Source: Hominenteromicrobium mulieris (lineage in GTDB: Bacteria; Bacillota; Clostridia; Oscillospirales; Acutalibacteraceae). Taken from it: a DNA stretch of 64,000 nt. A program made the position numbers and the translations under genes. The notes under the pieces are model-generated. The model ran no database searches. It had not been told where the DNA came from and worked only from the letters and a program-made list of their open reading frames with translations. The stretch lies in assembly GCF_020687165.1 (NCBI RefSeq), contig NZ_JAJEQC010000008.1; one strand, given 5' to 3'. Below are positions 50,688 through 59,627 of this stretch, piece by piece. How positions within the stretch are numbered: position 1 is the stretch's first letter; each line of letters begins with the position of its first letter.

Positions 50688-51281
50688 TCACAGCTCTGTA
50701 AATAAATCTTTTGCGTCTTTGGCGTAAATGATGCCGGAAACGACGGCGAGCAAGGTTGCAATCGCCATCACGACAAAATTCACCCATGTAAATATCGGAG
50801 AAAGCGTCTCCGTCGGCAAAGCCAAAATGCCGTATGCGCCAAGGTCGAGAATGTACTGCGTCAACAGCACGATGCAGATTGCGACAATCTGCGACACGGT
50901 TTTCGCCTTGCCCCAGTTGTTCGCCGGGATCACCCTGCCCTGCTCCACCGCAATAAGGCGGATGGACGTCACGGCAAATTCGCGGATCATAATAAGGAGC
51001 ACAAATACCGTGTTCGTCATGCCGTTCGCCACAAAGCAGATAAGCGCCGACATCACCATAATTTTATCGGCCAAGGGGTCCATCAGCTTGCCGAAATTTG
51101 TGATGAGGTGATCGCGCCGCGCGATTTTGCCGTCCAAGTGGTCGGTGTACGACGCAATGCCAAAAATTGCCAGCGCCACTAAATTGTGGTGCGGGAATAT
51201 GTCGCCGGAAAACAGCATGAAAAGCACAAAAAACGGCACTAAGATGATGCGCAGCATCGTCAGTTTATTCGGTAAATTCAT
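50688..51281 (-). CDS. pgsA: CDP-diacylglycerol-glycerol-3-phosphate phosphatidyltransferase
   Basis: Membrane enzyme of 197 residues that forms phosphatidylglycerophosphate. The CDP-alcohol motif DGKIARR-x7-GKLMDPLADK is intact (DG, AR, G, D, D), with about five spans. GAGAACC lies before the ATG. It follows rimO by 14 bases and precedes gpsA, so this is a lipid-synthesis and ribosome-modification operon. Confidence 0.95.
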   Translation of the reverse strand: MNLPNKLTMLRIILVPFFVLFMLFSGDIFPHHNLVALAIFGIASYTDHLDGKIARRDHLITNFGKLMDPLADKIMVMSALICFVANGMTNTVFVLLIMIREFAVTSIRLIAVEQGRVIPANNWGKAKTVSQIVAICIVLLTQYILDLGAYGILALPTETLSPIFTWVNFVVMAIATLLAVVSGIIYAKDAKDLFTEL

Positions 51282-51295
51282 AGCGGTTCTCCCGT

Positions 51296-52618
51296 TTAGA
51301 CGCGCGTGCCGAACAGGTCGCCGTCAATGGCCTCGTCCACGTGCACCGTCACCATTTCACCGTAGTACGGCTTCGTTTCCGCAGAGAAAAACACCTTGCC
51401 GTCAATGTCCGGCGCGTCCATGGCGCTGCGGCCGAACCAGCATTCGGCGTAGCGGTCAAAGCCCTCCGTCAACACGGTGATGTCCCTCCCAACCTGCTTT
51501 TCGCCAAGGCGGTCCATAATGCTCATCTGTGATTCCATGATGATCTCCGCGCGGTGGTTCTTCACCTCGTCGTCGATCTGGTCGGGCATCAAAGCCGCCG
51601 ACGTGCCCTCCTCCTGCGAATAGGCAAAGCAGCCGAGGCGCTCAAATTCAATGTCTTTCACAAATTCCGCAAGCTCGGTGAATTCCTCCTCCGTCTCGCC
51701 CGGGAAACCCGTAATAAGCGTTGTGCGCAGCGTCACGCCCGGAATCTTCTCGCGGATCTTCTTCATCAGCGCCGTCAGGCTCTCACGGTCGCCGGTGCGG
51801 TTCATGCGCTTTAAAACGCGTGCGGAAGCGTGCTGCAGCGGCAGATCGATATACTTCACAATCTTCTCTTCCTCCGCCATCGTCTCCAAAAGCTCGTCCG
51901 TCAAAGCGTCCGGGTAACAATAGAGCACGCGCAGCCACTTGAGGCCGTCAATTTTGCACAGGCGGCGCATCAGCTTTGCAAGGGAATATTCGCCGTACAG
52001 GTCAATGCCGTAGCGGGTCGTATCCTGCGCAATGAGGATAAGCTCCTTCGCGCCGTTTTCAACGAGACCGCGTGCTTCTTCCTCAATGCTCTCCATCGTG
52101 CGGCTGCGGTAGCCGCCGCGGATCATCGGAATCGCGCAGTAAGTACATTTGTTGTCGCAGCCCTCTGCAATCTTGATATACGCAAAATAGCTCGGGGTCG
52201 AAAGCTCGCGCTCGCCGCACAGCGGCATTTTGCTCTTTTCGGGAAAGCTCTCCGTAAAATCATTCATTGCACTTTCAATGCACGCCGCAATGTCCGCGTT
52301 CGCGCCGATGCCGAACACACCGTCCACCTCGGGCAGCTCTTTGTGAATTTCCTCGCGGTAGCGCTCCGCAAGACATCCCGTCACCACAATCTTCTTGATG
52401 CGGCCCTCTTTTTTCAGCGTCGCAAGCTCCAGAATTTCATCGATGGATTCCTGCTTCGCGCTGTCGATAAAGCCGCAGGTATTCACGATTGCAACGTCTG
52501 CAAGCGCAGCGTCATCGCACAGCTCAAAGCCCGCGTTTTTCAGGCTCGCCATCAGCATTTCGCCGTCCACCTGGTTTTTGGCACAGCCAAGGCTGACCAT
52601 TCCCACTTTAATTGCCAT
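51296..52618 (-). CDS. rimO: Ribosomal protein S12 methylthiotransferase
   Basis: Radical SAM enzyme of 440 residues that adds a methylthio group to Asp in ribosomal protein S12. The N-terminal UPF0004 domain (MVSLGCAKNQVDGE) is followed by the radical SAM cluster CDNKCTYCAIP and a C-terminal TRAM domain. The SLGCAKN start separates RimO from MiaB. ATG 52618 follows AAAGGG; an earlier in-frame start is not supported. First gene of the rimO-pgsA-gpsA run. Confidence 0.95.
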   Translation of the reverse strand: MAIKVGMVSLGCAKNQVDGEMLMASLKNAGFELCDDAALADVAIVNTCGFIDSAKQESIDEILELATLKKEGRIKKIVVTGCLAERYREEIHKELPEVDGVFGIGANADIAACIESAMNDFTESFPEKSKMPLCGERELSTPSYFAYIKIAEGCDNKCTYCAIPMIRGGYRSRTMESIEEEARGLVENGAKELILIAQDTTRYGIDLYGEYSLAKLMRRLCKIDGLKWLRVLYCYPDALTDELLETMAEEEKIVKYIDLPLQHASARVLKRMNRTGDRESLTALMKKIREKIPGVTLRTTLITGFPGETEEEFTELAEFVKDIEFERLGCFAYSQEEGTSAALMPDQIDDEVKNHRAEIIMESQMSIMDRLGEKQVGRDITVLTEGFDRYAECWFGRSAMDAPDIDGKVFFSAETKPYYGEMVTVHVDEAIDGDLFGTRV

Positions 52619-52866
52619 GTATATAACCCTTTCTCGGTGCATATCCAAGCCTTAGACATGCCCTTATATAATTTCTGTTCTGCCGCTACCTATTTTAGCA
52701 GAAAACGAGCGGCTTTTCAATCGAAATGCCGCCCGTTCACAAAAATCATACAATTATACGCGCAAAAACACGCTTGCCGCCCGGAAATCATGCCTTTTTT
52801 GCACACCCTGTCCGTCTCGCGCAACGCACAAAACGGCCCTGCAACCAAAGCAGCGCCGTTTTACGG

Positions 52867-53478
52867 TCATTCTTCTGAATTTAAGACAGAGAAGATCTCG
52901 TCAAAGCCGTAGCCATAGCGCTGCAAGGCGGCTACGGCACGGCGGCGCACTTTTTCGTCTTCGCGCGCCATGGGATACTTTCGCTCCAAAATGGCGCGGA
53001 TGTTTTCCTCTGTTTCCGAACGTTCTGTGGAAAACTCGTCCATCACCGCGGCGATGAGCGCATCGTCAATGCCCTTTTGGCGCAGCTCCTGCTTTACGCG
53101 GCGCGCGCCGAATTTTTTGCGTGTGAAAAGCTCGTTTGCAAGGCGGCGGGCGTAGTCCTCGTCATTTAGTAAGCCCAGCTCTTCCATGTGCTCCACGGCG
53201 CTTCGGGCAGCCTCGCGGTCAAATTCCGCGCGGGTGATCTTGTTTTCCAGCTCTTTTTTGGAGTGGGCGCGGTGCTCCAAAAGGTACAGCGCCTTTTCCT
53301 CGGCGCGGTGCTTTGCGGATGCCTGCAAAAGCGCGTGCAGCTCCTCGTCGTCGAGCTCGTCGCCGATGGCAATGCCGCGGCGCAAAAGCGTTTCCGTGTC
53401 CACCTTCACCGCCGCTTCGCCGTCAATATAAAGCTGTGAAAGCCTGTGGCGGCGCGGGGCGATGTCCGTGATCTTCAT
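52867..53478 (-). CDS. recX: RecA regulator RecX
   Basis: Helical modulator of RecA, 203 residues. Three-helix repeats are visible, including ALYLLEHRAHSKKELENKI, YARRLANELFTRKKFGARRVKQELRQKGI and VRRRAVAALQRYGYGFDEI. It limits RecA filament growth. Its ATG overlaps the recA stop (TAATG), which suggests translational coupling. Confidence 0.93.
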   Translation of the reverse strand: MKITDIAPRRHRLSQLYIDGEAAVKVDTETLLRRGIAIGDELDDEELHALLQASAKHRAEEKALYLLEHRAHSKKELENKITRAEFDREAARSAVEHMEELGLLNDEDYARRLANELFTRKKFGARRVKQELRQKGIDDALIAAVMDEFSTERSETEENIRAILERKYPMAREDEKVRRRAVAALQRYGYGFDEIFSVLNSEE

Positions 53479-54650
53479 TATTCGTCGTCATCGACCGTGA
53501 TGTCGATGTCTGCCTGCACGTTCTTACGGGTGTTCTCCGCCTGCTCGGGGGATTCTTCCTCCTCGGCCTTTTCAACGGGCTTCGGCGCACTGCCGCCCTT
53601 GATGGACTTTGCGTAGAGCTTATCCGCATTCTGACGGACGAGCTCGGAAATTTCCTCAAAAATATCCGGGTTGTCGCGCAGGAAGTTCTTCGCATTGTCG
53701 CGGCCCTGACCGATACGCGTGCCGTTATACGAGAACCACGCGCCGCTCTTCTGCACGATCTCGAGTCTTTCGGCAAGGTCAAGCAGGTCGCCGACCTTCG
53801 AGATGCCCTGCCCGTACATGATGTCGAATTCGACCTCACGGAACGGCGGCGCAACCTTGTTTTTCACAACCTTGACCTTTGTGCGGGAGCCGATGATGTC
53901 GGTACCGCTCTTCAAAACCTCCTTCTTGCGCACATCGAGACGCACGGAGGAGTAGAATTTCAGCGCGCGGCCGCCCGGCGTGACCTCCGGATTGCCGTAG
54001 ACAACGCCGACTTTTTCGCGCAGCTGGTTGATGAAAATGGCGACGCAGTTTGACTTCGAGATGGCACCGGCAAGCTTTCTTAACGCCTGCGACATCAAAC
54101 GCGCCTGCAAGCCGACATGGCTGTCGCCCATTTCGCCCTCGATCTCCGCGCGCGGAACGAGCGCCGCCACGGAGTCCACAACGATAACATCGATGGCGTT
54201 GGAGCGCACGAGCGCCTCGGTGATCTCGAGCGCCTGTTCGCCGGTATCCGGCTGCGAAACGAGCAGAGAATCCACGTCTACGCCGAGCGCGGACGCATAG
54301 ACCGGGTCAAGTGCGTGCTCCACGTCGATAAACGCCGCGTTGCCGCCCATTTTCTGGCCTTCGGCGACGCAGTGGAGCGCCAAGGTGGTCTTACCGGAGG
54401 ATTCCGGCCCGTAGATCTCAATGATTCTGCCGCGCGGCAGACCGCCGATACCGAGCGCGAGGTCCAGTGAAAGAGAGCCGGTGGAGATCGCATCCACGTG
54501 CATGCCGTTGTTCTGGCCGAGGCGCATAACAGCGCCCTCGCCGAACTGCTTTTTAATCTGCGTCAACGCAGTCTCAAGCGCTTTGCGCTTGTCTTCGGGC
54601 TTGATGTCCTCCACTTTTTTGCTTACGGGGCTTTTATTTTCCTTCGCCAT
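53478..54650 (-). CDS. recA: Recombinase A
   Basis: Strand-exchange ATPase and SOS co-protease, 390 residues, a little longer than usual because of an extended acidic tail. Walker A GPESSGKTT, Walker B VIVVDSVAALVP, the loop regions MSQALRKLAGAISKSNCVAIFINQLREKVG and the FYSSVRLDVRK region are intact. The C-terminal end EEESPEQAENTRKNVQADIDITV is acidic. Its leader holds a partial copy of the structured repeat, and its promoter has an SOS box. Confidence 0.97.
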   Translation of the reverse strand: MAKENKSPVSKKVEDIKPEDKRKALETALTQIKKQFGEGAVMRLGQNNGMHVDAISTGSLSLDLALGIGGLPRGRIIEIYGPESSGKTTLALHCVAEGQKMGGNAAFIDVEHALDPVYASALGVDVDSLLVSQPDTGEQALEITEALVRSNAIDVIVVDSVAALVPRAEIEGEMGDSHVGLQARLMSQALRKLAGAISKSNCVAIFINQLREKVGVVYGNPEVTPGGRALKFYSSVRLDVRKKEVLKSGTDIIGSRTKVKVVKNKVAPPFREVEFDIMYGQGISKVGDLLDLAERLEIVQKSGAWFSYNGTRIGQGRDNAKNFLRDNPDIFEEISELVRQNADKLYAKSIKGGSAPKPVEKAEEEESPEQAENTRKNVQADIDITVDDDE

Positions 54651-54716
54651 GGTTATATCCTCACTTCTTTTGAAATTTGGGTTATGGTTCCTGATGGATT
54701 GTGTTTCCGTCGAGCG

Positions 54717-54778
54717 TGGTTAAAGTTTTCGCCAACCTTTTTCAAAAGGCTGCGGTTTCCAAAGGTGAAACTCTTTTT
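54717..54778 (-). repeat. Structured repeat, partial copy C, in the recA leader
   Basis: On the minus strand the block begins AAAAAGA, has a hairpin GTTTC-7-GAAAC (54755-54771) and the last hairpin of the family with the shared GA loop (54734-54751), then ends TTTAACCA like copy A (19403). The middle GGGC hairpin is missing. Relatedness is clear mainly for the last 45 bases. Confidence 0.55.
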
Positions 54779-54788
54779 TACTGCCTCT

Positions 54789-54817
54789 ATTATACTAAAT
54801 CCGTCGAAAAAAAGCAA
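54789..54817 (-). promoter_or_regulatory. Promoter of recA-recX
   Basis: TTGCTT (54812-54817) and TATAAT (54789-54794) on the minus strand, 17-base spacer. Transcription should start just upstream of repeat copy C. Confidence 0.8.
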
Positions 54818-54826
54818 CGGTTTTCT

Positions 54827-54840
54827 CGAACATATTTTCT
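54827..54840 (-). promoter_or_regulatory. Likely LexA (SOS) box upstream of recA
   Basis: CGAACATATTTTCT on the plus strand matches 12 of 14 positions of the Firmicute SOS box CGAACRNRYGTTYG. It lies 9 bases upstream of the -35 box. Confidence 0.6.
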
Positions 54841-54913
54841 TTTCTTGCTGAGGTGAGCGAAAAAGCGACAGTTAAGAGGACATCACAGGACATCGGCGGA
54901 CATCTTTTTGCGC

Positions 54914-54958
54914 AAAAAGGGCAGAACCCCGGAGAAAACCGGAACTCTGCCCTTTTTT
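54914..54958 (-). terminator. Terminator of the phosphohexomutase gene
   Basis: AAAAAGGGCAGAGTTCCGG-TTTTCT-CCGGGGTTCTGCCCTTTTT on the minus strand. Confidence 0.85.
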
Positions 54959-54972
54959 AGCTTATGTAGAAA

Positions 54973-56676
54973 TTACAGACCGAGCAGTTCGGTTGCCGCT
55001 TTCTCCATTTTTGCGATGATCTCATCGGACTCTGCGGCGGTTTTACCCTTGCCGGAGAGGTAAATTTTGATCTTCGGCTCTGTGCCGGACGGGCGGACGA
55101 TGAGCTTGCTGCCGTTCTCCAGACGATACTCGAGCACGTTGGACTTCGGAAGCGTGATCTCCGTCTTCTCCGCGCCCTCTGTGCGCACGGAAAGCTGATA
55201 GTCGCTGTCCCCGACGACCTTGAAGCCGGCAATCTCTGCCGGAGCGTTGTGGCGCAGATGATCCATGATGGAATTCATCTTCTTCATGCCGTCTTCGCCC
55301 TCAAACGCGAAGTTGCACAGGGCGTTCTTGTAGTAGCCATACTTTTCGTACAGAACATTGATGGCATCGACGAGCGTCATGCCCTTTTCTTTGTAGTAGG
55401 AAGCCATTTCGCAGATGATCATGCTGCCGTCCACGGCGTCCTTATCGCGCACATAGCCGCCGGAGAGGTAGCCGTAGCTCTCTTCAAAGCCGAGCAGGTA
55501 GCGCTCCGGGTGGCCTTCGCTCTCAAGCAAAGCGATCTGGTCACCGATATACTTGAAGCCGGTGAGGGTACGGCGAATTTCAATGCCGTAATCCTTCGCG
55601 ATGCCGTTGACCATATCGGTGGAAACAATCGTCGTGACCGCGACCGGGTCCTTCGGCATGGTGCCGAGTTCCGTTTTGCACTGTGCAATAAAGTTCAGGA
55701 GCAGAATGCCCACTTCGTTGCCGGTCATGAGCACATACTCGCCGTGCTGGTTGACGGCGATGCCTACGCGGTCACAGTCCGGATCGGTCGCGAGCAGCAG
55801 GTCGGGCTTTACGGTCTTGCAGAGATCAAGGCCCTTCTGGAGTGCTTCGCGGATTTCCGGATTCGGGTACGGGCAGGTGGGGAAGTTGCCGTCCGGCTCG
55901 CTCTGCTCCGGCACAACGGTGATATTCTTCACGCCGATGCGGTCGAGGATGCGCAGCACGCACATTTTGCCGCTGCCGTTGAGCGGGGTGTAGACGAGCT
56001 TGAGGTTATCCGCCGGCTTACCGAGGATGCTCACGCCGTAAACCGCGTCGATGAACGCGTTGACGGTCTCTTCGCCAATATATTCCGCCTTGCCGGAAGC
56101 AAGGGCCTCCTCAAACGGGATTTTCTTCACGTCCGCGAAAATATCGAGCGCTTCGATCTCCGCCATAATGCCGTCTGCCATGCCTTCCGTTACCTGACAA
56201 CCGTCGTTGCCGTAGGCCTTATAGCCGTTGTACTTTGCCGGGTTGTGGCTTGCGGTAACGCAGATGCCTGCATCACAGTGCAGGTGACGCACAGCGAAGG
56301 ACAGCGCCGGGGTCGGCATGAGTTGCGGGTAGAGGTACGCCTTGATGCCGTTTGCGGCGAGCACCGCTGCGGACTCTTTGGAGAACAGCACGCCCTTGTT
56401 GCGGCTGTCGTGTGCAATGGCAACGGAAAGGAGCTTACCCTCCGTGTTGTGCTTATTCAGGTAGTTTGCAAGGCCCTGTGTCGCCTTGCGCACCGTGTAG
56501 ACGTTCATGCGATTCGTGCCTGCGCCAATGACACCGCGAAGGCCGCCGGTGCCGAAGGCAAGGTCTCTGTAAAAACGGTCGTTTATCTCCTCGGGCTGAT
56601 CCTTAACGGAAAGCAGCTCTTCTTTCAAGTCGGGATCGTCCAGTTCGACGCTAAGCCATCTTTCATACTCGGTCAT
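54973..56676 (-). CDS. Phosphoglucomutase/phosphomannomutase
   Basis: Interconverts hexose 1- and 6-phosphates, for wall and glycogen precursors. The 567-residue protein has four domains: phosphoserine loop in TASHNPAKYNGYKAYG, metal loop DPDCDRVG, sugar-binding GFEESYGYLSGGYVRDKD and the phosphate-binding RPSGTEPKIKIYL. Its length and DKDAVDG phrase fit the PgcA-type alpha-phosphoglucomutase of Firmicutes. Transcribed alone from a strong promoter. Confidence 0.93.
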   Translation of the reverse strand: MTEYERWLSVELDDPDLKEELLSVKDQPEEINDRFYRDLAFGTGGLRGVIGAGTNRMNVYTVRKATQGLANYLNKHNTEGKLLSVAIAHDSRNKGVLFSKESAAVLAANGIKAYLYPQLMPTPALSFAVRHLHCDAGICVTASHNPAKYNGYKAYGNDGCQVTEGMADGIMAEIEALDIFADVKKIPFEEALASGKAEYIGEETVNAFIDAVYGVSILGKPADNLKLVYTPLNGSGKMCVLRILDRIGVKNITVVPEQSEPDGNFPTCPYPNPEIREALQKGLDLCKTVKPDLLLATDPDCDRVGIAVNQHGEYVLMTGNEVGILLLNFIAQCKTELGTMPKDPVAVTTIVSTDMVNGIAKDYGIEIRRTLTGFKYIGDQIALLESEGHPERYLLGFEESYGYLSGGYVRDKDAVDGSMIICEMASYYKEKGMTLVDAINVLYEKYGYYKNALCNFAFEGEDGMKKMNSIMDHLRHNAPAEIAGFKVVGDSDYQLSVRTEGAEKTEITLPKSNVLEYRLENGSKLIVRPSGTEPKIKIYLSGKGKTAAESDEIIAKMEKAATELLGL

Positions 56677-56774
56677 ACTCTATTCTTCCTTCCATGGTTT
56701 AAATTTTCGGCAGTGCGAAAAAACGTATCTGCCTTATGTTAAATGCGGATGACCCGCACCTACACGCTATAATT

Positions 56775-56803
56775 AGATTACCATTTTATCTGTGCAATGT
56801 CAA
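56775..56803 (-). promoter_or_regulatory. Promoter of the phosphohexomutase gene
   Basis: A consensus TTGACA (56798-56803) and TAATCT (56775-56780) on the minus strand, 17-base spacer. Confidence 0.75.
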
Positions 56804-56825
56804 TGACAAATTGCGTCGCTCCATG

Positions 56826-57296
56826 TCAATTTATGTGTAAAATATTTGTTAGTATCCCGGCGGGCGAAACATCAACCAACCCACAGGTTGCGCGAAAGCC
56901 CGAGCAGGAGCCGGGGTTTAAGATATACAGTCCGTCGTCGTAGGTCTCGAGCGCCTCGTGCGTGTGGCCGAACAGCAAAAGATTCGCACCCGCTTCCCTT
57001 GCGGCGCACACAACGGTATAGAGCCCTGATTTCACATGGTAAAGGTGCCCGTGTGTGCAGAAAATTTTAGCGCCGTCAAGGTCTAAAATTTCGCGTACCG
57101 GCACGTCTGCGCAGCCGAGGTCACAGTTGCCGCGCACGGAGTAAAATGCGATATTCGGGAACAGGGCGCGCATCATTTGAAAATCGTTTTGCCCGTCGCC
57201 GAGAAAAATGACGGCATCCACGTCTCTGTGCTTTTCGAGCGTTTCGCGCATATAGAGCGGCATGCCGTGGGAATCCGAAAAAACCAGCAGTTTCAT
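56826..57296 (-). CDS. Metallophosphoesterase (YfcE/MJ0936 family)
   Basis: Dinuclear metal phosphodiesterase of 156 residues. Metal ligands are visible in VFSDSHG, FLGDGQNDF, RGNCD, CTHGHLYH and FGHTHEA. The natural substrate is uncertain; relatives cleave phosphodiesters in vitro. GAAGGAG precedes the ATG. It is divergent from a three-gene unknown operon. Confidence 0.9.
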   Translation of the reverse strand: MKLLVFSDSHGMPLYMRETLEKHRDVDAVIFLGDGQNDFQMMRALFPNIAFYSVRGNCDLGCADVPVREILDLDGAKIFCTHGHLYHVKSGLYTVVCAAREAGANLLLFGHTHEALETYDDGLYILNPGSCSGFRATCGLVDVSPAGILTNILHIN

Positions 57297-57395
57297 GAAA
57301 ATTCTCCTTCTTTTGAATTTAACGCAGATGAGGTCTCATTTTTTCGCGCCGCGCATAAACTGTAAACGGAAGTTTCCCTAAAGGGAGGGTTTACC

Positions 57396-57632
57396 ATGAA
57401 CGAACGTGAAATACAATCGCTTTTGGCTTTGGCGGCGAAACGGCTGCACACCACGCCGGAAGCGCTGCGCGCCGCCGCCGAAAACGGCGACCTGCAGAAC
57501 ATTATGGGCGGTCAAAATAACGCGGCGGCTTCGCAGCTAAACCGCGTTTTAAGCGACCCGGAGGCCGCGAAAAAGCTGCTTTCCACACCCGCCGCGCAGA
57601 AACTGTTTGAGGCTCTCGGCGGCAAAAAATAG
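57396..57632 (+). CDS. Small helical protein of unknown function
   Basis: A 78-residue soluble, helix-rich protein (REIQSLLALAAKRLHTTPEALRAAAENGDLQNIM ... SDPEAAKKLLSTPAAQKLFEALGG). The last half resembles the end of proteins where short helices form a bundle, but I do not recognise a family. AAAGGGAGGG precedes the ATG. First gene of a three-gene operon with its downstream neighbours. Confidence 0.7.
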   Translation: MNEREIQSLLALAAKRLHTTPEALRAAAENGDLQNIMGGQNNAAASQLNRVLSDPEAAKKLLSTPAAQKLFEALGGKK

Positions 57633-57649
57633 AAAGGAGGTGAGCGGCG

Positions 57650-58042
57650 GTGGAAGACCTGGCCGCAGCCGTACAATCCATTTTAAACGACCCGCAAAGC
57701 ATGGCGCAGCTGCAGGGCGTGATGAACTCGCTTGGCATGAATCCGCCGCAAGCCCCTGCCCCGGCTTCGCCGCCGGTGCAGCAAAAACCGGCGGCCGCCG
57801 CGCCGCTCAATTTGCTGAACACTCTAAACAACAGCGATCCGATGACGGCGATGCTTTTGCGCGCCGCGCCGCTTTTGGCAAGCGCGAACCGCGAGGATGA
57901 CTCCACGCGATTGCTTGCGGCGCTGCGCCCTTTGCTCGGCGAAGCACGGCAGAAAAAGCTGGATGAAGCCTCGAAAATTTTGAAGCTCTTGCACCTTTTG
58001 CCGCTTTTGAAAGAGAGCGGCGTTTTACAGAATATTCTTTGA
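57650..58042 (+). CDS. Small protein of unknown function with Pro/Ala linker
   Basis: A 130-residue protein. Residues 1-30 are helical (LAAAVQSILNDPQSMAQLQGVMNSLG), 31-55 are a Pro/Ala-rich linker, and the rest is Leu-rich helix ending LHLLPLLKESGVLQNIL. GTG start with a strong AAAGGAGGTG. The phrase NDPQSMAQLQGVMNSLG echoes SDPEAAKKLLSTPAAQKLFEAL in the preceding protein, suggesting a common origin. Family unknown to me. Confidence 0.7.
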   Translation: MEDLAAAVQSILNDPQSMAQLQGVMNSLGMNPPQAPAPASPPVQQKPAAAAPLNLLNTLNNSDPMTAMLLRAAPLLASANREDDSTRLLAALRPLLGEARQKKLDEASKILKLLHLLPLLKESGVLQNIL

Positions 58043-58057
58043 GAAAGGCGGGGTAAA

Positions 58058-58369
58058 ATGCCGAGTAACATGCCGGACGCACGCGCCGTGGAAGAAGCCT
58101 TGCGCCGCGCGCGGGAAATGCAGGGGCGCTCGGCGCATCACGCGCCGCCCCCGCCGGAAAAGTCAACGGAGGAATCGCCGCAGGGAAATGCGGAAACGTC
58201 AACTGAAATACCGAAGGAATTTCAGGCTGCGCCGAATAGACCTCTTTCTCCTCTCGATACGCTGCTAAAAGACAAGGAGCGCACGCTTTTGCTTGCACTC
58301 CTCCTTTTGCTTTACAACGAAGGCGGCAGTGCGGAGCTTTTGTTCGCGCTCTTTTATCTGCTTATCTGA
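58058..58369 (+). CDS. Small membrane protein of unknown function
   Basis: A 103-residue protein. Residues 1-70 are charged and Pro-rich and likely disordered (HAPPPPEKSTEE); the C-terminus has a hydrophobic tail (TLLLALLLLLYNEGGSAELLFALFYLLI) able to associate with a membrane. GAAAGGCGGGG precedes the ATG. It ends the three-gene unknown operon, and its last bases overlap the end of proA on the other strand. Confidence 0.65.
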   Translation: MPSNMPDARAVEEALRRAREMQGRSAHHAPPPPEKSTEESPQGNAETSTEIPKEFQAAPNRPLSPLDTLLKDKERTLLLALLLLLYNEGGSAELLFALFYLLI

Positions 58370-59603
58370 TCTGACCGTCGCCGCGGATGATGAATTTGTA
58401 GGAAACGAGCTCATTCAAGCCCATGGGGCCTCTGGCGTGCAGCTTCTGCGTGGAGATGCCGATCTCTGCGCCGAGCCCAAGCTCGCCGCCATCCGTGAAG
58501 CGCGTGGACGCGTTTACATAGACCGCCGCCGCATCGACCTGTGCCGTGAACCGCTCCGCCGCACGGAGGTTCTCGGTGACGATGCACTCGCTGTGGCCGG
58601 TAGAATACTGCGCAATGTGCGCGATGGCCGCGTCAAGGCTGTCTACGACGCGCACGGCTAAGATATAATCGAGGTATTCCGTTGCCCAGTCCGCTTCGGT
58701 CGCGGGTTTGGCTTCGGGCAGAAGTTCGCATGTGCGCTTATCGCCGCGCAGCTCTACGTTTTTCTCTTTGAGCTTATTTGAGATAACGGGCAGCGCCGCT
58801 TCGGCAATGTCCTTGTGCACCAAGATCGTTTCGATGGCGTTGCAGACGGACGGACGGGAGGTTTTCGCGTTGAAAATGATATTCGCCGCCATTTCGATGT
58901 CTGCGTCTTTGTCGACATACACGTGGCAGTTGCCGACACCGGTCTCGATGACCGGTACCTTGGCGTTTTCCACCACGGCGCGGATAAGCCCTGCGCCGCC
59001 GCGCGGAATGAGCAAATCGAGGTACTCCGTCATGCCCATGAGCTCCACGCTGGACGCGCGGGAGGTATCCTGTACAAGCTGAACGCTGTCGCGCGGGAGG
59101 TCGGCGGATTCTATCGCATCGCGCAGAACCTCGGCAATGGCATTATTGGAGCGGAACGCTTCCTTGCCGCCGCGCAAAATGACGGCACTGCCCGCCATAA
59201 GGCACAGCGCAGCCGCGTCGCTCGTCACGTTCGGACGAGCTTCGTAAATGATGCCGATAACACCCATCGGCACCGTGATTTTTTCCACTTTAAGCCCTTT
59301 GGGGTTCGTTTCGCCGCTTAAAATGCGGCCCACGGGGTCGCGTTGGACGGATACGTCTTCCACGCCCTTTGCCATGCCCTCGATGCGGGCAGGCGTGAGC
59401 GCCAAGCGGTCAAGCATGGCTTCGCTCATGCCGTTTTCTTTTGCGGCTTTAAGGTCTTCTTCGTTCGCGGCAAGAATTTCCGCCTGACGCGCGCGCAGGG
59501 CAGCCGCGGCGGCGTTTAATGCCGTGCGCTTTTTTTCGCCCGCGGTGCGCAGAACGGCGGCGGCTTTTTGGGCTGCGGCACCCATTTTTTGAAGTTCTGT
59601 CAT
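58362..59603 (-). CDS. proA: Gamma-glutamyl phosphate reductase
   Basis: Second enzyme of proline synthesis, 413 residues, normal length. Aldehyde-dehydrogenase fold with YEARPNVTSDAAALCLMAGSAVILRGGKEA, the catalytic Cys in RPSVCNAIETILVH and the C-terminal STRFTDGGELGLGAEIGIST. It follows proB by 24 bases. proC is not in the window. Confidence 0.96.
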   Translation of the reverse strand: MTELQKMGAAAQKAAAVLRTAGEKKRTALNAAAAALRARQAEILAANEEDLKAAKENGMSEAMLDRLALTPARIEGMAKGVEDVSVQRDPVGRILSGETNPKGLKVEKITVPMGVIGIIYEARPNVTSDAAALCLMAGSAVILRGGKEAFRSNNAIAEVLRDAIESADLPRDSVQLVQDTSRASSVELMGMTEYLDLLIPRGGAGLIRAVVENAKVPVIETGVGNCHVYVDKDADIEMAANIIFNAKTSRPSVCNAIETILVHKDIAEAALPVISNKLKEKNVELRGDKRTCELLPEAKPATEADWATEYLDYILAVRVVDSLDAAIAHIAQYSTGHSECIVTENLRAAERFTAQVDAAAVYVNASTRFTDGGELGLGAEIGISTQKLHARGPMGLNELVSYKFIIRGDGQIR

Positions 59604-59627
59604 ACGCGTTGTGTTCCTTTCTGTAAG

